Part shown: positions 45,353 to 56,225 of the stretch, piece after piece
How positions within the stretch are numbered: position 1 is the first letter of the stretch
How the letters are laid out: each line of letters starts with the position of its first letter
Assembly: GCA_001673575.1 (NCBI GenBank)
Contig: LZME01000043.1
Location: forward strand, 1 to 61,185
From: Mycolicibacter heraklionensis
Lineage (GTDB): Bacteria > Actinomycetota > Actinomycetes > Mycobacteriales > Mycobacteriaceae
Direction of reading: 5' to 3'
DNA: 61,185 bases
Position numbers and translations under genes: made by a program
Notes under the pieces: model-generated
Seen by the model: only the letters and a program-made list of their open reading frames with translations
Told to the model about the DNA's origin: nothing
Database searches by the model: none

Positions 45353-47389
45353 GTGGTGGCTGGACGAGTCGAGGTCGACGATGTCGAACCGGTCGTCTCA
45401 TGCGGCCGCTACCCGGCCAAAGCCGTGGTCGGTGAGACCGTGCCGGTCAAGGCCACCGTCTGGCGTGAAGGCCATGAGGCCGTCGCGGCGACGTTGGTGG
45501 TACGTCACGCGGGGCGCCGTTATCCGCTGCCCGGCGATCCGCCACCCACCTCCACGAGCTCAGCGCTGCATCTGCCCATGCATACCGGGTTCGACGCCTA
45601 CGTGTTTCACGGTGCCTTCACCCCCGACGCCGTCGGCTTGTGGACATTTCGCGTCGAGGGCTGGGGCGATCCGTTGCAGAGCTGGCGGCACGCGGTGACC
45701 GCCAAGCTGGATGCCGGCCAGGCCGCGGCCGAACTGTCCAACGATCTGTTGATCGGCGCCGAGTTGTTCGCCCGCGCCGCAGCCGGGGTACCGACCGCAC
45801 GGCGTGAACCGGTGCTGGCGGCGGCTGCTGCGTTGCGCACCCCAGGCGATCCGGTGTCACGGGCCGCGCCGGCACTGTCGTCCGAACTCGACGAGCTGCT
45901 GTCCCGCTACCCGCTGCGCGAGCTGGTCACCGCCGGCGTCGAGCACCAGGTGTGGGTGGATCGGCCGCTGGCACGGCGCGGCGCGTGGTACGAGATGTTT
46001 CCACGCTCGACGGGCGGCTGGGACGCCGAAGGCCGCCCAGTACACGGCACGTTCGCCACGGCCGCGGCGGCACTGCCCCGGATCGCACAGATGGGTTTCG
46101 ACGTGGTGTACCTGCCACCGATCCACCCCATCGGACGTGTACACCGCAAGGGCCGCAACAACTCCGCGACCGCCGAACCCGGCGATGTGGGTTCGCCGTG
46201 GGCCATCGGCAGCGTCGACGGGGGCCACGACGCGGTGCATCCGGAGCTGGGCGATATCGGTGACTTCGACGACTTCGTCGCCGCGGCCCACCGGCTCGGC
46301 CTGGAGGTCGCGCTGGACCTGGCGCTGCAGTGCGCACCGGACCATCCCTGGGCCACTCAGCATCGGGAATGGTTCACCGAGCTGCCCGATGGCACCATCG
46401 CCTACGCAGAGAACCCGCCGAAGAAATACCAGGACATCTACCCGCTGAACTTCGACAACGACCCGGCCGGCCTGTACGCAGAGGTGCTGCGGGTGGTCCG
46501 GTTCTGGATGGACCACGGGGTGAAGATCTTTCGGGTGGACAACCCGCACACCAAGCCCCCGGACTTCTGGCTCTGGCTGATCGCCGCCGTCAAGAACATC
46601 GACCCCGACGTGCTGTTTTTGTCCGAGGCGTTCACCCCGCCGGCGCGCCAGTACGGCTTGGCCAAACTGGGCTTCACCCAGTCCTACTCGTACTTCACCT
46701 GGCGGACAACGAAATCCGAGATCACGGAGTTTGGTCAGCAGATCGCCGAGTTCGCCGATTTCCGCCGGCCGAATCTTTTCGTCAACACCCCCGACATCCT
46801 GCATGCCAGCCTGCAGCACGGCGGCCCCGGAATGTTCGCCATCCGCGCGGCACTGGCGGCGACACTCGGCCCGGCGTGGGGCGTGTACTCCGGATTCGAG
46901 TTGTTCGAAGACCGTGCCGTGCATGAAGGCAGCGAGGAGTACCTCGATTCGGAGAAGTACGAGCTTCGTCCCCGCGATTTCGCCGGCGCCGTAGCCGAAG
47001 GCCGCTCCCTAGAGCCGTTCATCGCCCGGCTCAACGAGATTCGCCGAATGCACCCGGCCTTCAATCAGCTGCGCACCGTGCACTTCCATCATGTCGACAA
47101 CGACGCGCTGCTGGCCTACAGCAAGTTCGACCCGGCTACCGGCGACACCGTGCTGGTAGTGGTCACGCTGAACCCGTTCAGCGCTGAGCAGGCGACGCTG
47201 CACCTGGACATGTGGGCGCTGGGAATGCCTGACTACCAACGCTTCTGGGTACGTGACCAGATCAGCGGCGAAGACTACAACTGGGGCCAGGAAAACTACG
47301 TGCGCTTGGACCCGGCACACGCGGTCGCCCACATCGTCACCATGCCGCCGATCAACGCCGGCACCCGCGTCGAGCTGCTGCGCCGCTGA
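45353..47389 (+). CDS. glgE: Alpha-1,4-glucan:maltose-1-phosphate maltosyltransferase GlgE
   Basis: Adds maltose from maltose-1-phosphate to the end of alpha-glucan, a validated mycobacterial drug target. 678 residues (Mtb Rv1327c has 701; the difference is mainly at the N-terminus and an early loop). GH13_3 fold: [32 protein letters not shown], nucleophile Asp in [12 protein letters not shown], acid Glu in [14 protein letters not shown]. Start GTG 45353, or 45356. Its stop overlaps the glgB start by one base (TGATG). Confidence 0.96.
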   Translation: MVAGRVEVDDVEPVVSCGRYPAKAVVGETVPVKATVWREGHEAVAATLVVRHAGRRYPLPGDPPPTSTSSALHLPMHTGFDAYVFHGAFTPDAVGLWTFRVEGWGDPLQSWRHAVTAKLDAGQAAAELSNDLLIGAELFARAAAGVPTARREPVLAAAAALRTPGDPVSRAAPALSSELDELLSRYPLRELVTAGVEHQVWVDRPLARRGAWYEMFPRSTGGWDAEGRPVHGTFATAAAALPRIAQMGFDVVYLPPIHPIGRVHRKGRNNSATAEPGDVGSPWAIGSVDGGHDAVHPELGDIGDFDDFVAAAHRLGLEVALDLALQCAPDHPWATQHREWFTELPDGTIAYAENPPKKYQDIYPLNFDNDPAGLYAEVLRVVRFWMDHGVKIFRVDNPHTKPPDFWLWLIAAVKNIDPDVLFLSEAFTPPARQYGLAKLGFTQSYSYFTWRTTKSEITEFGQQIAEFADFRRPNLFVNTPDILHASLQHGGPGMFAIRAALAATLGPAWGVYSGFELFEDRAVHEGSEEYLDSEKYELRPRDFAGAVAEGRSLEPFIARLNEIRRMHPAFNQLRTVHFHHVDNDALLAYSKFDPATGDTVLVVVTLNPFSAEQATLHLDMWALGMPDYQRFWVRDQISGEDYNWGQENYVRLDPAHAVAHIVTMPPINAGTRVELLRR

Positions 47390-49605
47390 TGAGCACCGTG
47401 AGCCGACACTTGGCACCCCCTTCTGCCGACCTGGCCCGGCTGCTGGCCGGTGAGCACCACGATCCGCATTCCATCCTGGGCGCCCACGAATACGGCAAGA
47501 CCACCATCATCCGCGCCTTGCGCCCGCGCGCTCGGCGCGTGGCGGTGCTCGTCGGTACCGAACGCTTCGTCATGCGCGACCTGGGTTCCGGGCTGTTCGC
47601 GGCGGCGCTGCCGTTCACCGATCTGATCGACTACCGATTGGAGGTGCACTACCCGGAGACGGCCGAATTCGCCGAGCCCACCGGGGTGCACACGGTCGCC
47701 GATGGGTATCGATTCGCGCCGACTCTGGGCGAATTCGACCTGTACCTGTTCGCCGAGGGACGCCACGAACGTCTCTGGGAAGTGATGGGGGCTCAGCACC
47801 GCAGCTTCACCACGCCGGACGGCGAGGTGTCCGGCGTGTCCTTCGCGGTGTGGGCACCCAATGCCACCGGGGTGAGTCTGATCGGTGATTTCAACGGTTG
47901 GGCCGGCGACGACGTCCCGCTGCGATCATTGGGCTCCTCGGGAATCTGGGAGCTGTTCTGGCCCGACTTCCCCACCGCCGGCCTCTACAAGTTCCGCATC
48001 CACGGGGCCGACGGCGCGGTCACCGAGCGCGCCGATCCGTTCGCCTACGCCACCGAGGTACCGCCGAGGACCGCATCGATGGTGACGGCCAGCGTCTACA
48101 CCTGGAACGACGCCGATTGGATGGCGCAGCGCTGCAAGCGCGACCCGGTGAGCGAGCCGATGAGCACCTACGAAGTCCATCTGGGCTCTTGGCGCCCGGG
48201 TCTCACCTACCGCCAGCTGGCGGTGGAACTGACCGAATACGTTGTCCAACAAGGCTTCACCCATGTGGAACTGCTGCCGGTGGCGGAGCACCCGTTCGGC
48301 GGGTCTTGGGGATACCAGGTGACGTCGTATTACGCCCCGTCGGCGCGCTTCGGCACCCCCGACGACTTCCGGGCGCTGGTCGACGCCCTGCACGGAGCCG
48401 GCATCGGCGTCATCGTGGACTGGGTGCCGGCACACTTCCCCAAAGACGACTGGGCCCTGGGCCGATTCGACGGGACCCCGCTCTACGAGCACTCCGATCC
48501 ACGCCGCGGTGAACAACTCGACTGGGGCACCTACGTATTCGACTTCGGCCGCCCGGAGGTGCGCAACTTCCTGGTCGCTAATGCGCTGTATTGGCTGACC
48601 GAGTTCCACGTGGACGGGTTACGGGTGGATGCCGTGGCATCGATGCTCTACCTGGACTATTCACGCCCGCACGGCGGCTGGACCCCCAATATCCACGGCG
48701 GCCGCGAGAACCTGGAGGCGGTGCAGTTCCTGCAGGAGCTGAACGCGACCACCCACCGGGTCGCGCCGGGCATCGTGACCATCGCCGAGGAGTCCACCTC
48801 CTGGCCGGGAGTCACCCGCGACACCAGCCTTGGCGGACTGGGCTTTTCGATGAAATGGAACATGGGCTGGATGCACGACACCCTGGCCTACCTCGGCCAC
48901 GATCCGGTGCACCGCAGCTACCACCACCACAACATGACGTTCTCGATGCTCTACGCCTTCAGCGAGAACTACGTGCTGCCGGTCAGCCACGACGAGGTGG
49001 TGCACGGCAAGGGCACGCTGTGGTCGAGGATGCCCGGCGATTCCCACCACAAGGCCGCGGGCCTGCGCGCCCTGCTGGCCTACCAGTGGGCGCATCCCGG
49101 CAAGCAATTGCTGTTCATGGGCCAGGAATTCGGCCAGCGCGCCGAGTGGTGCAACGAGCGCGGAGTCGACTGGTTCCAGCTCGACCCCCAGATCGAGCCC
49201 GACGGCTACTCCCCCGGCATCCTGCGGCTGGTCAGCGACCTCAACGCCCACTACCGCGCGCTGCCGGCCTTGTGGACCCAGGACTCCGACCCGCGGGGCT
49301 ACTCCTGGATCGACGCCAACGACTCCACCAACAATGTGCTGAGCTTCCTGCGCTACGGCACCGACGGTTCGGTGCTGGCCTGCGTGTTCAACTTTGCCGG
49401 CGTCACCCACGCCGATTACCACCTGGGGCTGCCGCGCGCGGGCCGCTGGCGCGAGGTGCTCAACACCGACGCGGTCGGCTACCGCGGGTCAGGTGAGGGC
49501 AACTTCGGCGGGGTCGAGGCCACCGACGAACCGTGGCACGGCCGGCCGGCCTCGGCGGTGCTGGTGTTACCCGCCCTGTCGGCCGTGTGGCTAGCACCCG
49601 AATAG
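47389..49605 (+). CDS. glgB: 1,4-alpha-glucan branching enzyme GlgB
   Basis: Introduces alpha-1,6 branches into the glucan extended by GlgE. 738 residues (Mtb Rv1326c 731). Two N-terminal CBM48-like beta domains are followed by a GH13_9 barrel: [10 protein letters not shown], nucleophile Asp in [15 protein letters not shown], acid Glu in [11 protein letters not shown] and [15 protein letters not shown] 47389 is coupled to glgE. The Mtb PE_PGRS gene that follows glgB is absent here. Confidence 0.97.
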   Translation: MSTVSRHLAPPSADLARLLAGEHHDPHSILGAHEYGKTTIIRALRPRARRVAVLVGTERFVMRDLGSGLFAAALPFTDLIDYRLEVHYPETAEFAEPTGVHTVADGYRFAPTLGEFDLYLFAEGRHERLWEVMGAQHRSFTTPDGEVSGVSFAVWAPNATGVSLIGDFNGWAGDDVPLRSLGSSGIWELFWPDFPTAGLYKFRIHGADGAVTERADPFAYATEVPPRTASMVTASVYTWNDADWMAQRCKRDPVSEPMSTYEVHLGSWRPGLTYRQLAVELTEYVVQQGFTHVELLPVAEHPFGGSWGYQVTSYYAPSARFGTPDDFRALVDALHGAGIGVIVDWVPAHFPKDDWALGRFDGTPLYEHSDPRRGEQLDWGTYVFDFGRPEVRNFLVANALYWLTEFHVDGLRVDAVASMLYLDYSRPHGGWTPNIHGGRENLEAVQFLQELNATTHRVAPGIVTIAEESTSWPGVTRDTSLGGLGFSMKWNMGWMHDTLAYLGHDPVHRSYHHHNMTFSMLYAFSENYVLPVSHDEVVHGKGTLWSRMPGDSHHKAAGLRALLAYQWAHPGKQLLFMGQEFGQRAEWCNERGVDWFQLDPQIEPDGYSPGILRLVSDLNAHYRALPALWTQDSDPRGYSWIDANDSTNNVLSFLRYGTDGSVLACVFNFAGVTHADYHLGLPRAGRWREVLNTDAVGYRGSGEGNFGGVEATDEPWHGRPASAVLVLPALSAVWLAPE

Positions 49606-49620
49606 CGCCAGCCCACGGGA

Positions 49621-50532
49621 TCAGTACAGCGCGTTGGCCAGATTGCGCCGGCCGGCGACGACCTCCGGGTCGCCCGCGTCGAACAGCTCGAACAGCTCCA
49701 CCAGCCGGGTCCGCACCGCGGTGCGCTCGTCACCTGCGGTCCGCCGCACCAGCCCGATCAGCCGGTCGAACGCAGCGGTGACGTCTTGGTTGAGGATCTG
49801 CACGTCAGCGGCGGCAAAGGCGGCCTCGACGTTGTCCGGGTCGGCGTCGGCCTGGGCGGGCGCATCGGGTCGCCGGCCGGTCGCGCGTTCCAGGAAGGTG
49901 AGCTGACGCAGTGCCCCCTTGGCTTCGGCATGGTTGGGGTCGGTGTCCAGCAACGCCTGATAGGAGGCTCGCGCCGCCGGGAAGTCACCGGCGTCGAGTT
50001 GGTCACGGGCCTGGGCCAGCACCGGGTCCACCTGCTCGGGCTGCTCAGCGTCACCGCCGCCGGCAAGCTTGCCTGCGGTGGCCGACACCAGTGAATCGAC
50101 CCAGCGGCGCAGCTGTTCGGGTGGCTGGGGTCCCTGGAAGCTGGTGATCGGTTGGCCGGCGGCCAGTGCCACCACGGTCGGTACCGCGTCCACGCCGAAC
50201 ACCTGCGCCACCCGCGGGGCGACGTCGACGTTGACGGTGGCCAGCGCCCACTTGGGCGTGCCATCGGCGTTGTCCGCCTGGGCCAGCGCAGCGAGGGTGT
50301 CGGCGAGCTGAATGCAGGCTTCGCTGCGGGGTGACCACAGCAGCACCACCACCGGCACCTGATTGGACCGGACCAGCACCTCGTCTTCGAAGTTGGCCTC
50401 GGTGATCTCGGTGGCACCCGGCGGAGCCGGGGTGTTCGCGGCGGCGCCGCCGGATTGAGCCGGCTTCTTGAGGCCGGACAAATCCACTGCGCCGGCCAAC
50501 GCCGGGCCGATCGGGGGTCGAGGACGCGTCAC
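49621..50532 (-). CDS. Thioredoxin-like TPR co-chaperone (Rv1324 type)
   Basis: 303 residues from GTG 50532. Residues about 40-150 have a thioredoxin fold, but the active site reads WSPRSEACIQ: only the second cysteine of CxxC remains, so dithiol chemistry is unlikely. Residues about 165-300 are helical TPR-like repeats (AQARDQLDAGDFPAARASYQ, LLDTDPNHAEAKGAL). This is the YbbN/CnoX architecture, a holdase co-chaperone in E. coli. Role here is inferred. Convergent with glgB 15 bases away. Confidence 0.88.
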   Translation of the reverse strand: MTRPRPPIGPALAGAVDLSGLKKPAQSGGAAANTPAPPGATEITEANFEDEVLVRSNQVPVVVLLWSPRSEACIQLADTLAALAQADNADGTPKWALATVNVDVAPRVAQVFGVDAVPTVVALAAGQPITSFQGPQPPEQLRRWVDSLVSATAGKLAGGGDAEQPEQVDPVLAQARDQLDAGDFPAARASYQALLDTDPNHAEAKGALRQLTFLERATGRRPDAPAQADADPDNVEAAFAAADVQILNQDVTAAFDRLIGLVRRTAGDERTAVRTRLVELFELFDAGDPEVVAGRRNLANALY

Positions 50533-50675
50533 GACATCAAGTCTGTCACGTCACCCTTGCGGCGCCACCGACGGCCGTTTTCGCGCGCGACCACCACACT
50601 ATGACCAAGATCACACTTGGGCGTCGCAGCGCGGAGACGGGCCGCGCCAGCTACCTACGCAACCGTAGGAAGCCG

Positions 50676-51857
50676 CTACCCCGCACGCAGGATCAGCGCG
50701 TCGCCCTGGCCGCCGGCACCGCACAGGGCCGCCACCGCATAACCCGAACCGCGCCGCTTGAGCTCCAGCGCGGCGTGCAGCGTGATCCGCGCACCGGACA
50801 TCCCGATCGGGTGCCCCACGGCGATCGCGCCGCCGTGCACGTTGACCACGTCGCCGTTCAGCCCCAGCTCCCGGGTCGAGGCCAACGACACCGCGGCAAA
50901 GGCCTCGTTGATCTCCACCACGTCGAGTTGGTCGACGGAGATCCCCTCCCGCTCGATCGCCTTCTTGATGGCATTGGCCGGCTGGGACTGCAGGGTCGAA
51001 TCCGGCCCGGCCACGACGCCGTGGGCACCGATCTCGCACAGCCAGTCCAGACCCAGTTCCTGCGCCTTGGCCTTGCTCATCACGACCACTGCGGCGGCGC
51101 CGTCGGAGATCTGCGACGAGGAGCCGGCGGTGATGGTGCCGCCGGAGCGGAACGCCGGCTTGAGCCCGGACAGCGACTCGGCGGTGGTGTTGGCCCGGAT
51201 GCCCTCGTCCTCGGTGAACTCCAGCGGGTCCCCCTTACGCTGCGGGATCTTCACCGGCACCACCTCGTCGGCGAAAACGCCGTCCTTCCAGGCCGCGGCG
51301 GCCCGGCGGTGGGACTCGGCGGCAAACTCGTCCTGCTCAGCGCGGGTGAACTTGTCCTCGTCGTTGCGCTGCTCGGTGAGCGCACCCATCGGCTGGTCGG
51401 TGAAGACGTCATGCAGGCCGTCGTAGGCGAGGTGGTCGCGCACCGTCACGTCGCCGTACTTGTAGCCCGACCGGCTGTCGAGCAGCAGGTGCGGGGCCTT
51501 GCTCATCGACTCCTGGCCGCCGGCCACCACCACGTCGAATTCGCCGGCGCGAATCAGCTGGTCAGCCATGGCGATGGCGTTGATTCCCGACAGACACATC
51601 TTGTTGATGGTCAGCGTCGGCACGTCCCAGCCGATGCCGGCGCCCACCGCCGCCTGCCGAGCCGGCATCTGGCCGGCCCCGGCGGTCAGCACCTGGCCCA
51701 TGATCACGTACTGCACCAGCGACGCCGGTACCTGCGCCTTCTCCAGCGCCCCAGCAATCGCCACGGCGCCCAGGTCGCTGCCGGAGAAATCCTTCAGTGA
51801 ACCCATCAACCGGCCGATCGGGGTCCGAGCCCCAGCAACGATCACCGATGTCGTCAT
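50676..51857 (-). CDS. fadA4: Acetyl-CoA C-acetyltransferase FadA4
   Basis: Condenses or thiolyses acetoacetyl-CoA (ketone and isoprenoid or beta-oxidation metabolism). 393 residues. Nucleophile Cys88 in [11 protein letters not shown], His in [16 protein letters not shown], and the second Cys in [18 protein letters not shown] 51857 has GGGAGG 5 bases upstream. Divergent from the epimerase gene with 81 bases between, as in Mtb Rv1323. Confidence 0.96.
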   Translation of the reverse strand: MTTSVIVAGARTPIGRLMGSLKDFSGSDLGAVAIAGALEKAQVPASLVQYVIMGQVLTAGAGQMPARQAAVGAGIGWDVPTLTINKMCLSGINAIAMADQLIRAGEFDVVVAGGQESMSKAPHLLLDSRSGYKYGDVTVRDHLAYDGLHDVFTDQPMGALTEQRNDEDKFTRAEQDEFAAESHRRAAAAWKDGVFADEVVPVKIPQRKGDPLEFTEDEGIRANTTAESLSGLKPAFRSGGTITAGSSSQISDGAAAVVVMSKAKAQELGLDWLCEIGAHGVVAGPDSTLQSQPANAIKKAIEREGISVDQLDVVEINEAFAAVSLASTRELGLNGDVVNVHGGAIAVGHPIGMSGARITLHAALELKRRGSGYAVAALCGAGGQGDALILRAG

Positions 51858-51938
51858 GACTACCTCCCGGGCGGGTCTGAAAGGCCGATCTTTCCGGTCG
51901 GCTCAGCACGATGTTTCCGCTCAGGTTACCGTTACGTT

Positions 51939-52430
51939 ATGACCACCGAATCCGTCGCTGACCCCTGTGAGGCACGTCCCGCCCTGGCCTCGGCCTTGGT
52001 GACGGCGGTCGACCACGTCGGTGTCGCGGTCCCGGACCTGGAAGTGGCCAAGAAGTGGTACCACGACAAGCTCGGCATGATCGTGCTGCACGAAGAGGTC
52101 AACGAGGAGCAGGGCATCGTCGAAGCGATGCTCGCGGTGCGCGGCGCGCCGGTCGGCAGCGCCCAGATTCAGCTGATGGCTCCCATCGACGAGTCGTCGA
52201 CGATCGCAAAGTTCCTGGACAAGCGCGGCCCGGGTCTGCAGCAGCTGGCCTACCGGACCAGCGACATCGACGCGCTCTCCGAGCGGCTGCGCGAGCAGGG
52301 CGTCCGGCTGCTCTATGAGGCGCCGCGGCGCGGCACGTCAAACTCGCGGATCAACTTCATCCACCCCAAGGACGCCGGCGGCGTGCTGGTCGAGCTGGTC
52401 GAGCCGGCCGCGAACCCGGAAGCGCACTGA
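51939..52430 (+). CDS. mce: Methylmalonyl-CoA epimerase
   Basis: Interconverts (R)- and (S)-methylmalonyl-CoA in propionate and cholesterol-chain metabolism. 163 residues of VOC fold: VDHVGVAVPDLEVAKKWYH with the first metal His, QLMAPIDESSTIAKFLDKRG, GLQQLAYRTSDIDALSERL and a C-terminal GGVLVELVEP with the metal Glu. Matches Mtb Rv1322A. Converges on the next gene with 4 bases between. Confidence 0.93.
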   Translation: MTTESVADPCEARPALASALVTAVDHVGVAVPDLEVAKKWYHDKLGMIVLHEEVNEEQGIVEAMLAVRGAPVGSAQIQLMAPIDESSTIAKFLDKRGPGLQQLAYRTSDIDALSERLREQGVRLLYEAPRRGTSNSRINFIHPKDAGGVLVELVEPAANPEAH

Positions 52431-52434
52431 CCTT

Positions 52435-52731
52435 CTAGGACCACTTTCGGGTCGGACCCCGGTTGTTGCGGTTAGCCCAACACGGCGTGTGCCAATGCCG
52501 CCGATCATCGCCCGATGCGCCGCCGCACTCGGCAAGCCACACCACCACATGGGCTATGCCGCAACGGATCTCGTGATCGCAACCCGGGCACCGATAGACC
52601 TTCGCCGCGCGCGATCCCGCGACCGGCACGACGATGTAGTCGTATCCGTCGGAGCCGGCTTCCACGCGTTGTTGCAGCGGCAGCGGCCGTAGCGGCTGTT
52701 GCCGACGCGACGGACTGCGGCGACGAGCCAT
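52435..52731 (-). CDS. Rv1322-type zinc-ribbon-like protein
   Basis: 98 residues, the same length as Mtb Rv1322. A basic N-terminus (MARRRSPSRRQQPLRP) is followed by YRCPGCDHEIRCGIAHVV and the conserved end RRHWHTPCWANRNNRGPTRK. The CPGC pair plus a later His-x-Pro-Cys suggest one zinc site. Function unknown. 24 bases before the OYE-family gene stop. Confidence 0.9.
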   Translation of the reverse strand: MARRRSPSRRQQPLRPLPLQQRVEAGSDGYDYIVVPVAGSRAAKVYRCPGCDHEIRCGIAHVVVWLAECGGASGDDRRHWHTPCWANRNNRGPTRKWS

Positions 52732-52755
52732 GCCGATCAGCCTAGTGCCACCACA

Positions 52756-53850
52756 TCAGGCCAATTTGGACAGTGCGGCGGCCGCGTCGTAGCCGCCGAA
52801 CCCGTCCAGCTCATCGCGACGCAGGCGATTCACCCAGGTCGGGTCGGCCAGCAGCGCGCGCCCGATGGCCACCACGTCGAACTCCCCGGCGTCGAACTGT
52901 TGGACCAGCCGGTCGACCGGTGCGGGCGCAATCACCTCGCCACGCTTCTCGCTGCGGAACTCCGTTTCCAATCCGACCGACCCGACTGCGATGACCGGCA
53001 GGCCGGTGACCTTCTTGGTCCACCCAGCGAGGCTCAATTCGCTGTCATGGTCCGGAAATCCGGGGGCGTAGTGCCTGCGCGTCGAGGGGTGCAGGGCATC
53101 CACGCCGGCGTCGACCAGTGGCGTGAGTAGTTCCTGCAACTGGGTCGGATCCTCGGCGATGGAGGCCGCGTAGTCGGTGCCCTTCCACTGGGAGAAGCGG
53201 AAGATGATCGGATAGTCCGGGCCGACCGCGGCGCGCACCGCCGCGACCACCTCTGCGGGGAAACGGGTGCGAGCGGCCAGCGATCCGCCGTAGCCGTCGG
53301 TACGGCGATTCGTTCGCTCCCAGAAGAATTCGTCGAGCAGGTAGCCATGGGCACCATGGATCTCGACCGCGTCGAAGCCGAGGTCTCGTGCGGTGGCGGC
53401 ACTGGTGGCGTAGAGCTGTGCGACCTCGGCGAGTTCGGCGGTTCGCAACGCGCGGCCCCGTGGCTCCCCATGCCCGTCGATGCCGGACGGGCCGACCGGT
53501 TCTACCCCGTCGTCATCGCGGCGCTCGACCCCCTGGTGCCACAACTGCGCGGCGATCGTCGCGCCCTCGGCGTGGACGCTGTCGACGACACGGGTCCATC
53601 CGGAGAGCACCTCGTCGCCGGCGATCGTCGGCACGCTGGCCGGGAATCCCGCTGCCGGGTCGGGCAACCGCACGCCCTCGGTGATGATCAATCCCACACC
53701 GCCCGCAGCACGCCGCCGGTAGTACTCGGCCACATCCCTGCCCGGAACCCCACCCGGCGAAGCCTGGCGGGTCATGGGCGCCATCGCGAACCGATTGGGA
53801 ACGGTCAGCGAGCGGACGGTCAGGGGCTGGAACAGATCATCGAGTGCCAT
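52756..53850 (-). CDS. Old-yellow-enzyme family NADH:flavin oxidoreductase
   Basis: 364 residues, FMN-dependent TIM barrel that reduces activated C=C bonds. ATG 53850 has GGAGG 5 bases upstream and gives MALDDLFQPLTVRSLTVPNR. HGAHGYLLDEFFWERTNRR, DGYGGSLAARTRF and VAIGRALLADPTWV are family motifs. The second substrate-site residue is in the HGAHGYL segment. It lies between Rv1322 and nucS, where Mtb has no such gene. Natural substrate unknown. Confidence 0.9.
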   Translation of the reverse strand: MALDDLFQPLTVRSLTVPNRFAMAPMTRQASPGGVPGRDVAEYYRRRAAGGVGLIITEGVRLPDPAAGFPASVPTIAGDEVLSGWTRVVDSVHAEGATIAAQLWHQGVERRDDDGVEPVGPSGIDGHGEPRGRALRTAELAEVAQLYATSAATARDLGFDAVEIHGAHGYLLDEFFWERTNRRTDGYGGSLAARTRFPAEVVAAVRAAVGPDYPIIFRFSQWKGTDYAASIAEDPTQLQELLTPLVDAGVDALHPSTRRHYAPGFPDHDSELSLAGWTKKVTGLPVIAVGSVGLETEFRSEKRGEVIAPAPVDRLVQQFDAGEFDVVAIGRALLADPTWVNRLRRDELDGFGGYDAAAALSKLA

Positions 53851-53895
53851 GCGGTCCTCCAACGCACGACCGTGCGCCCCTATTCCGGCCAACGA

Positions 53896-54576
53896 TCAGA
53901 ACAGCCGGTACTCGTCGCTGGCCATGCCGCGCATCGCGTCATAATCCAAAGTCAGGCAACGGATGCCGCGGTCGGTGGCCAGCGTGCGGGCCTGCGGCTT
54001 GATCTGCTGAGCGGCGAAGACCCCGCTGACAGGTGCCAGCAGGCTGTCGCGGTTGAGCAGTTCAAGGTATCGCGTGAGCTGTTCCACTCCGTCGATCTCG
54101 CCGCGCCGCTTGATCTCCACAGCGACCGCTCGCCCTTGTTCATCGCGACACAACAGGTCGACCGGACCGATCGCGGTCATGTACTCGCGGCGCACCAACG
54201 AGTAGCCCTCGCCGAGCAGTTCGACGTGCTCTGCGAGCAACGCCTGCAGCTGTGCTTCGACGCCGTCTTTGACCAGCCCGGGATCGACACCCAGCTCGTG
54301 GCTGGAGTCATGCTCGATCTCCTCGATGGTGATCCGTAGCTGGTCGCCGGTCTTGTTCGCCACCACCCACACCGGCAACTCGCCACCGACCTCCTCGGTG
54401 AAGCGGCACGGCGGACTCATCCAGTTCAGCGGCTTATAGGCACGGTCGTCGGCATGCACGCTGACCGAGCCGTCGGCCTTCAACAGCAGCAGTCGTCGGG
54501 CAGAGGGCAGGTGCGCGGTGAGCCGGCCGACATAGTCGACGGTGCACTGGGCGATCACGAGTCGCATCCGATCCAC
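53896..54576 (-). CDS. nucS: Mismatch-specific endonuclease NucS (EndoMS)
   Basis: Cuts both strands at G-T, G-G and T-T mismatches and replaces MutS/MutL repair in actinobacteria. 226 residues from GTG 54576, equal to Mtb Rv1321. N-terminal DNA-binding domain ([33 protein letters not shown]) and C-terminal nuclease core with GPVDLLCRD and [20 protein letters not shown], holding the catalytic Asp, Glu and Lys. Divergent from the adenylate cyclase with 38 bases between. Confidence 0.96.
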   Translation of the reverse strand: MDRMRLVIAQCTVDYVGRLTAHLPSARRLLLLKADGSVSVHADDRAYKPLNWMSPPCRFTEEVGGELPVWVVANKTGDQLRITIEEIEHDSSHELGVDPGLVKDGVEAQLQALLAEHVELLGEGYSLVRREYMTAIGPVDLLCRDEQGRAVAVEIKRRGEIDGVEQLTRYLELLNRDSLLAPVSGVFAAQQIKPQARTLATDRGIRCLTLDYDAMRGMASDEYRLF

Positions 54577-54614
54577 CTTAAAGCCCCGCGCCGAGCAATT
54601 ATCCTTACGCCACG

Positions 54615-56219
54615 ATGAAGCCGCCAAAGACGACCGCGCAACGCCTGGGTCGCGCGCTGGAGATGCTCACGCGTCAGAGCGGTCGACTGCCTGAGACACC
54701 CGAATACGGCTCCTGGCTGTTAGGCCGGGTGTCTGAAAGCCAGTACCTGCGCCGGATCCGTATTCAGTTCATCTTGACCGTCGTCATGGTGGGGACGAAC
54801 CTGCTCGGCGTCGCCGTGGACGTCTTGCTGGTGGCGGTGGCGTTTCCGGTGCCGAATGTCTTCACCGACGCCCCGCGCTGGCTGACCTTTGGGCTAGTGC
54901 CGGCCTATGTGGTGATCGCCATATTCGCCGGCACATACGGAATTACTCGACGCACCATCCAGAAATTGCGTTGGGCCATTAAGGAACAGTCGCCGACACG
55001 CGACGACGAACGCAACGCCTTCCTGACCCCGTGGCGAGTGGCGCAGGTCGTGCTGGCCCTGTGGGGCGTCGCGACAGTGTTGTTCACCGTGCTCTACGGC
55101 TTATACGACAAGATCTTCATCCCGATCATCGGCTTTACGATGAGCGTCTGCGGCATTCTGGTGGCCACCGCCTGCTATCTGTTCACCGAATTCGCGTTGC
55201 GGCCGGTGGCCGCACAAGCGCTGGCCGCCGGTCCGCCGCCGCGGCGCATCCTGTCGGGCATCATGGGCCGGACCATGATGGTCTGGCTGCTCACCTCGGG
55301 CGTCCCCATTCTGGGTATCGGCCTGACCGCCTTGTTTGCGGTGGTGCTGAAGAACCTGACGTTGACCCAGTTCGGCGTCGCCGTGCTGATCGCCTCGGTG
55401 ACGACGCTGGTTTTCGGGTTCCTCCTCATGCTGATCCTGTCCTGGCTCACCGCAACGCCGGTGCGCGTGGTGCGCGCAGCGCTGAGACGCGTCGAGCAGG
55501 GCAACCTACAGGGTGACCTGGTGGTGTTCGACGGAACCGAACTCGGCGAGCTGCAGAGCGGTTTCAACGCGATGGTGCACGGGCTGCGCGAGCGCGAACG
55601 TGTACGCGACCTGTTCGGCCGCCACGTCGGGCGTGAGGTGGCCGCCGCCGCGGAACGCGAGCAGATACAACTTGGTGGCGAAGAGCGCCATGTCGCAATC
55701 ATTTTCGTCGATATCGTCGGCTCGACGCAGATCGTGACCGCCAAGCCCGCGACCGAGGTCGTCACCCTGCTGAACCGATTCTTCGCCGTCGTGGTTGACG
55801 AGGTCGACCGACATCAGGGGCTGATCAACAAGTTCGAGGGCGATGCCACCCTGGCGATCTTCGGCGCCCCCAACCACCTCGACCAGCCCGAGGACGAAGC
55901 GTTGGCCGCAGCCCGCGGCATCCTGTACCGGCTGGCCGACGAGGTGCCGGAGATCCGGGCGGGAATCGGTGTGGCGGCCGGGCAGGTGGTGGCCGGAAAC
56001 GTCGGCGCCAAAGAGCGTTTCGAGTACACCGTGATCGGAGAACCGGTCAACGAAGCGGCCCGGCTGTGCGAGTTGGCAAAGACCCATCCAGTGCCACTGT
56101 TGACCACGGCCAAGACCATGTACGCCGCCAGCATCAGCGAGCAGGCCCATTGGGTGGTGGGTGACTCGATCGTGTTGCGCGGCTACGAAGCGCCCACGGT
56201 GCTGGCCAGCCCGCTGTAA
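54615..56219 (+). CDS. Membrane class III adenylate cyclase with HAMP domain (Rv1320c type)
   Basis: 534 residues. About six membrane segments (about 48-280), a HAMP domain (about 280-335, [18 protein letters not shown]) and a cyclase domain (about 358-520). Catalytic residues: first metal Asp in [10 protein letters not shown], purine-specifying Lys and second metal Asp in [14 protein letters not shown], and transition-state Asn/Arg in [15 protein letters not shown]. Makes cAMP. Mtb has three tandem paralogues here (Rv1318c-Rv1320c); only one is present. Confidence 0.93.
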   Translation: MKPPKTTAQRLGRALEMLTRQSGRLPETPEYGSWLLGRVSESQYLRRIRIQFILTVVMVGTNLLGVAVDVLLVAVAFPVPNVFTDAPRWLTFGLVPAYVVIAIFAGTYGITRRTIQKLRWAIKEQSPTRDDERNAFLTPWRVAQVVLALWGVATVLFTVLYGLYDKIFIPIIGFTMSVCGILVATACYLFTEFALRPVAAQALAAGPPPRRILSGIMGRTMMVWLLTSGVPILGIGLTALFAVVLKNLTLTQFGVAVLIASVTTLVFGFLLMLILSWLTATPVRVVRAALRRVEQGNLQGDLVVFDGTELGELQSGFNAMVHGLRERERVRDLFGRHVGREVAAAAEREQIQLGGEERHVAIIFVDIVGSTQIVTAKPATEVVTLLNRFFAVVVDEVDRHQGLINKFEGDATLAIFGAPNHLDQPEDEALAAARGILYRLADEVPEIRAGIGVAAGQVVAGNVGAKERFEYTVIGEPVNEAARLCELAKTHPVPLLTTAKTMYAASISEQAHWVVGDSIVLRGYEAPTVLASPL

Positions 56220-56225
56220 CGCGGT

